From Salinivirgaceae bacterium (GTDB taxonomy: Bacteria; Bacteroidota; Bacteroidia; Bacteroidales; SZUA-534): 64,000 bases of DNA. Below, piece after piece: positions 61,450 to 64,000 of the stretch (the first letter of the stretch is position 1; the number at the start of each line of letters is the position of its first letter). The notes below the pieces were generated by a model. The model was not told where the DNA came from. It did not search any database and saw only the letters and a program-made list of their open reading frames with translations. Location of the stretch: positions 59,188 to 123,187 of the forward strand of contig JAGCNL010000066.1 of assembly GCA_017645945.1 (NCBI GenBank), read 5' to 3'. A program made the position numbers and the translations under genes.

Positions 61450-64000
61450 ATGAAACGCATTTTTACTCTTTTGTTTGGCGCAATGCTTGCAGGGCAGGCG
61501 TGGGCGCAGACGACTTTTACAGTTGACAAATTGAAATACACCATAACTGGCACAAGCTCAGTTTCCGTTGGTGCGGTTTCCGATACAATATCTGGTCATA
61601 TTATTATTCCTGCAAAAGTTGAAAATGGTGGCGTAACTTATATGGTCACAAGTATCGGTAATAGTGCATTTAGAGGATGCGAAAACTTGACATCGATTAG
61701 CATCGGTGATTGCATAAAAAGTATTAAAGGTTATGCGTTTTATGACTGCAGAAAATTAACATCAATCACTATTCCAGACTCGGTTACAGAAATTGGTACA
61801 TCAGTTTTTTGGCTTTGCGACAAATTATCAGAAATAAATGTGGAAAGTGGCAACGTACATTACACATCAGAAAATGGTATTTTATTCAGTAAAGACAAGA
61901 AAACAATTGTTAGTTACCCTGAAGGGAAAACGGATGAATCTTATGACATCCCCAATACAGTAACAAAGATAGGTTATGGTGCGTTTGCATATAGCAATTT
62001 GAAAACAATCAACATTCCAGAATCAATAATCAGCATCGATGGTTATGCGTTTATTTATTGTCAAGGCATAACATCTATCATCATTCCCGATGCGGTAACT
62101 AGCATCGGTGACGAGGCATTTGCAGGTTGTTCGAGTCTTGCCTCAATTTCAATTGGAAGCGGTGTAAATAATATGGGACGACAAGTGTTCAGTTGGTGTA
62201 ATAAATTGACAAATGTAACCCTTGGTAATGGTATTACAGACGTTAGTAGTTCTGCGTTTTTGTATGCCAACAAAATCATTTATAACGAATATGACAGTGT
62301 TTGCTATTTGGGTAATGACGAGAATCCGTATTTAGTACTCATCAAACCTAAATCGGATGATTTAACATCGAGTGAGATTAACAGTAATTGCAAAATAATT
62401 GCAAATTATGCGTTTGATGATTTTTATAATCCCAATAACTTGACATCAGTAACCATCCCCAATTCAGTTACAATTATTGGTAAAAATGCGTTTGATGGGT
62501 GCATCAAACTAAAATCGGTAACCATACCTAGTTCTGTCACAACTATTGGCAGTTACGCTTTTTATAATGTAAGACACATTGTTTATCATGGGGATGCAAC
62601 AGGTCAGCCTTGGGGTGCGATTACAAATAACGGCTTTGTTGACGAAGAAGGGTTTGTATATTCAGATGCAGAAAAGACGCAGCTTATTGGATATGCTGGC
62701 AATGGTGGGGACATCACCATACCGAACACGGTTAAAAAAATTGGAAGCCGTGCTTTCAGCGAATACTCAATCTTGACATCTGTAACCATTCCTAATTCAG
62801 TTACCACTATTGGCTATAGGGCTTTTTATTGTTGTTCAAATCTTAAATCGGTAACTATTCCAAATTCAGTGAAAGAAATTGACGGTTACGCATTTTATGG
62901 TTGTAATAGTTTGACGTCGGTAAACCTTCCCAATAGCGTAACAGATATTGGTGAAGAATCTTTTGCGTGGTGCACAAAATTGATGGAAATAAATGTGGAT
63001 AGCGAAAACAATTATTACGTGTCAGTTGACGGAGTATTATTTAATAAAGACAAAACCACAATAGTATGTTATCCTGCTGGAAGAACAGGAACATATACGA
63101 TTCCTAATTCTGTTACAACCATTGGTGATGCCGCTTTTGAATATACCAAGTTGTCATCAATAACAATACCAAGCACTGTGGTTGACATTGAAGAAGATGC
63201 ATTCAACAGCAGTGATAGTCTTACATATATGATTATTCCAAATTCTGTCACAGAAATTGGAGTTCGGGCATTCTATAGGTGTGATAATCTAACCTCATTA
63301 ACAATTCCCAATTCTGTAATAAGTATTGGTTGGTCTGCGTTTGATTATTGTTCCAAATTGAAAAGTGTGGTATGCCTTGCAACGGTTCCTCCAGTTTTAG
63401 ATGAAGATGATCCATTCGCCAGTACTGGCACCGTTTATGTCCTTCCAGATTGTGTTGATGCATACAAAGCTGCCAATGTTTGGAAAAATAAAACAATTCT
63501 GCCAATTAATGTGGAGAGTATTGATGCGACAAGAGGAACTGTGTACAGTTATAATAATATATTGTATGCCGAGCCGAAAGAAGGCTATCACTTTGTAAAT
63601 TGGAGTGATAATTCGGTTGAGAATCCTCGTAAAACAACTGGAGAAGCTTCTCTCACAGCACAGTTTGAGGCACATCTTGTTGTGATGGATTCTGCTATAG
63701 TCGCAACATGCACGGAATCAGGCAAAACGGAAGGCAGTCATTGTCCTGTTTGCAAGGTTGTTTTGAAAGCACAAGAAGTTGTTCCAGCCAAGGGCCACAC
63801 GGAGGTTGTTGATGCAGCTGTAGCTGCAACTTGCACTGCCACAGGCTTAACTGAAGGCAAGCATTGCTCTGTTTGCAAGGCTGTTTTGAAAGCACAAGAA
63901 GTTGTTCCAGCCAAGGGCCACACGGAGGTTGTTGATGCAGCTGTAGCTGCAACTTGCACTGCCACAGGCTTAACTGAAGGCAAGCATTGCTCTGTTTGCA
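61450..64000 (+). CDS. BspA-like leucine-rich-repeat surface protein (3' end outside window)
   Basis: The frame from the ATG at 61450 is open to the window end (about 850 codons). A signal peptide (MKRIFTLLFGAMLAGQAWAQ) is followed by about 15 LRR_5-type repeats of 22-24 residues (for example SVTIPNSVTTIGYRAFYCCS and SITIPSTVVDIEEDAFNSS). A cap with TVPPVLDEDDPFASTGTVYV then VLPDCVDAYKAANVW follows. An InlB/List-Bact-type GYHFVNWSDNSVENP segment is next, and then tandem 41-residue Cys-rich repeats. BspA proteins are adhesins exposed on the outer surface. The C-terminal sorting region is outside the window. Confidence 0.88.
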   Translation, partial: MKRIFTLLFGAMLAGQAWAQTTFTVDKLKYTITGTSSVSVGAVSDTISGHIIIPAKVENGGVTYMVTSIGNSAFRGCENLTSISIGDCIKSIKGYAFYDCRKLTSITIPDSVTEIGTSVFWLCDKLSEINVESGNVHYTSENGILFSKDKKTIVSYPEGKTDESYDIPNTVTKIGYGAFAYSNLKTINIPESIISIDGYAFIYCQGITSIIIPDAVTSIGDEAFAGCSSLASISIGSGVNNMGRQVFSWCNKLTNVTLGNGITDVSSSAFLYANKIIYNEYDSVCYLGNDENPYLVLIKPKSDDLTSSEINSNCKIIANYAFDDFYNPNNLTSVTIPNSVTIIGKNAFDGCIKLKSVTIPSSVTTIGSYAFYNVRHIVYHGDATGQPWGAITNNGFVDEEGFVYSDAEKTQLIGYAGNGGDITIPNTVKKIGSRAFSEYSILTSVTIPNSVTTIGYRAFYCCSNLKSVTIPNSVKEIDGYAFYGCNSLTSVNLPNSVTDIGEESFAWCTKLMEINVDSENNYYVSVDGVLFNKDKTTIVCYPAGRTGTYTIPNSVTTIGDAAFEYTKLSSITIPSTVVDIEEDAFNSSDSLTYMIIPNSVTEIGVRAFYRCDNLTSLTIPNSVISIGWSAFDYCSKLKSVVCLATVPPVLDEDDPFASTGTVYVLPDCVDAYKAANVWKNKTILPINVESIDATRGTVYSYNNILYAEPKEGYHFVNWSDNSVENPRKTTGEASLTAQFEAHLVVMDSAIVATCTESGKTEGSHCPVCKVVLKAQEVVPAKGHTEVVDAAVAATCTATGLTEGKHCSVCKAVLKAQEVVPAKGHTEVVDAAVAATCTATGLTEGKHCSVC
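63673..64000. repeat. 123-bp tandem repeats encoding 41-residue Cys-rich units
   Basis: Units at 63796-63918 and 63919-64000 (cut by the window end) are identical over the shared 82 bases. A diverged copy lies at 63673-63795. Each unit encodes ATCTATGLTEGKHCSVCKAV in a 41-residue frame, including a Cys-x10-Cys-x2-Cys pattern. Perfect identity suggests recent expansion or gene conversion. Confidence 0.85.

Noticed and set aside
63695..63983. Minus-strand frames with repeated Leu/Gln or Thr/Ser units
   Set aside because: They are antisense readings of the 123-bp repeats of the BspA-like gene.

Overview
The window looks like a chromosomal segment from a member of the order Bacteroidales. The signs are TAnnTTTG-type -7 promoter boxes in place of Shine-Dalgarno sites, many short SPII lipoproteins and BspA-type leucine-rich repeats, a GldB-like lipoprotein, an IPExxxVDY-family gene next to rnc/fabF/acpP, a sigma-54 activator-lptE-TPR-secG operon, and a trpBEGDCFA operon. 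No phage, insertion sequence, CRISPR array or rRNA is visible. Housekeeping genes are moderately GC-rich. Several AT-rich patches (about 0.4-1.1 kb, 18.8-20.4 kb, 28.6-30.4 kb, 55.8-59.4 kb, 61.4-64 kb) hold small or unusual accessory genes.

Layout. 0-4.5 kb: a ParDE-type toxin-antitoxin pair, a membrane protein, tRNA-Met with a terminator, dusB, an unknown gene, tatD, and a strongly structured minus-strand RNA candidate upstream of tatD. 4.5-8.4 kb: HAD hydrolase, IPExxxVDY protein, rnc, fabF, acpP, tRNA-Cys and folB. 8.5-18.1 kb: a TPR-PP2C signalling protein; a very large MMPL transporter/PlsC acyltransferase/methyltransferase fusion; a VapBC-like pair; a glycosyltransferase with a DUF2062-like tail; and, divergently, a phenylacetate-CoA-ligase-like enzyme. 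18.2-26.3 kb: small secreted unknowns, an outer-membrane barrel, TerC, a plug-only TonB-type protein with GtrA, and a LytTR regulator with a TPR histidine kinase whose sensor is paralogous to that of the PP2C protein. 26.3-35.6 kb: groESL, hemW, secG, lptE, the sigma-54 activator and several unknowns, including a frameshifted gene.

36-46 kb: SRPBCC protein, GldB-like lipoprotein, U32 hydroxylation protein, then a complete trp operon. A leader peptide with three consecutive Trp codons and an overlapping antiterminator/terminator form a textbook-style attenuator before trpB. Inverted repeats occupy three of the intergenic gaps of this operon. 46-64 kb: a large lipoprotein, a low-complexity duplicated spacer, a C45-type autoproteolytic acyltransferase and CrtI-like FAD oxidoreductase, a GH43-CBM6 enzyme, dtd, a secreted TPR protein, an AlbA_2/Schlafen-type ATP-binding protein, a coiled-coil membrane protein, an NSS transporter, a signal-peptide-bearing flavin split-barrel protein, and a BspA-like LRR surface protein that runs off the end in perfect 123-bp repeats.

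The MMPL-acyltransferase-methyltransferase fusion, glycosyltransferase-DUF2062, PaaK-like ligase, C45 acyltransferase and CrtI-like oxidoreductase resemble parts of aryl-polyene/flexirubin-type loci. Here they are scattered over about 40 kb and no dedicated ketosynthase set is seen. The most interesting non-coding signals are the trp attenuator, the structured RNA at 3.83-3.99 kb, a possible small RNA at 35.86-35.94 kb, the 30-bp palindrome at 59.3 kb and the trp-operon inverted repeats.
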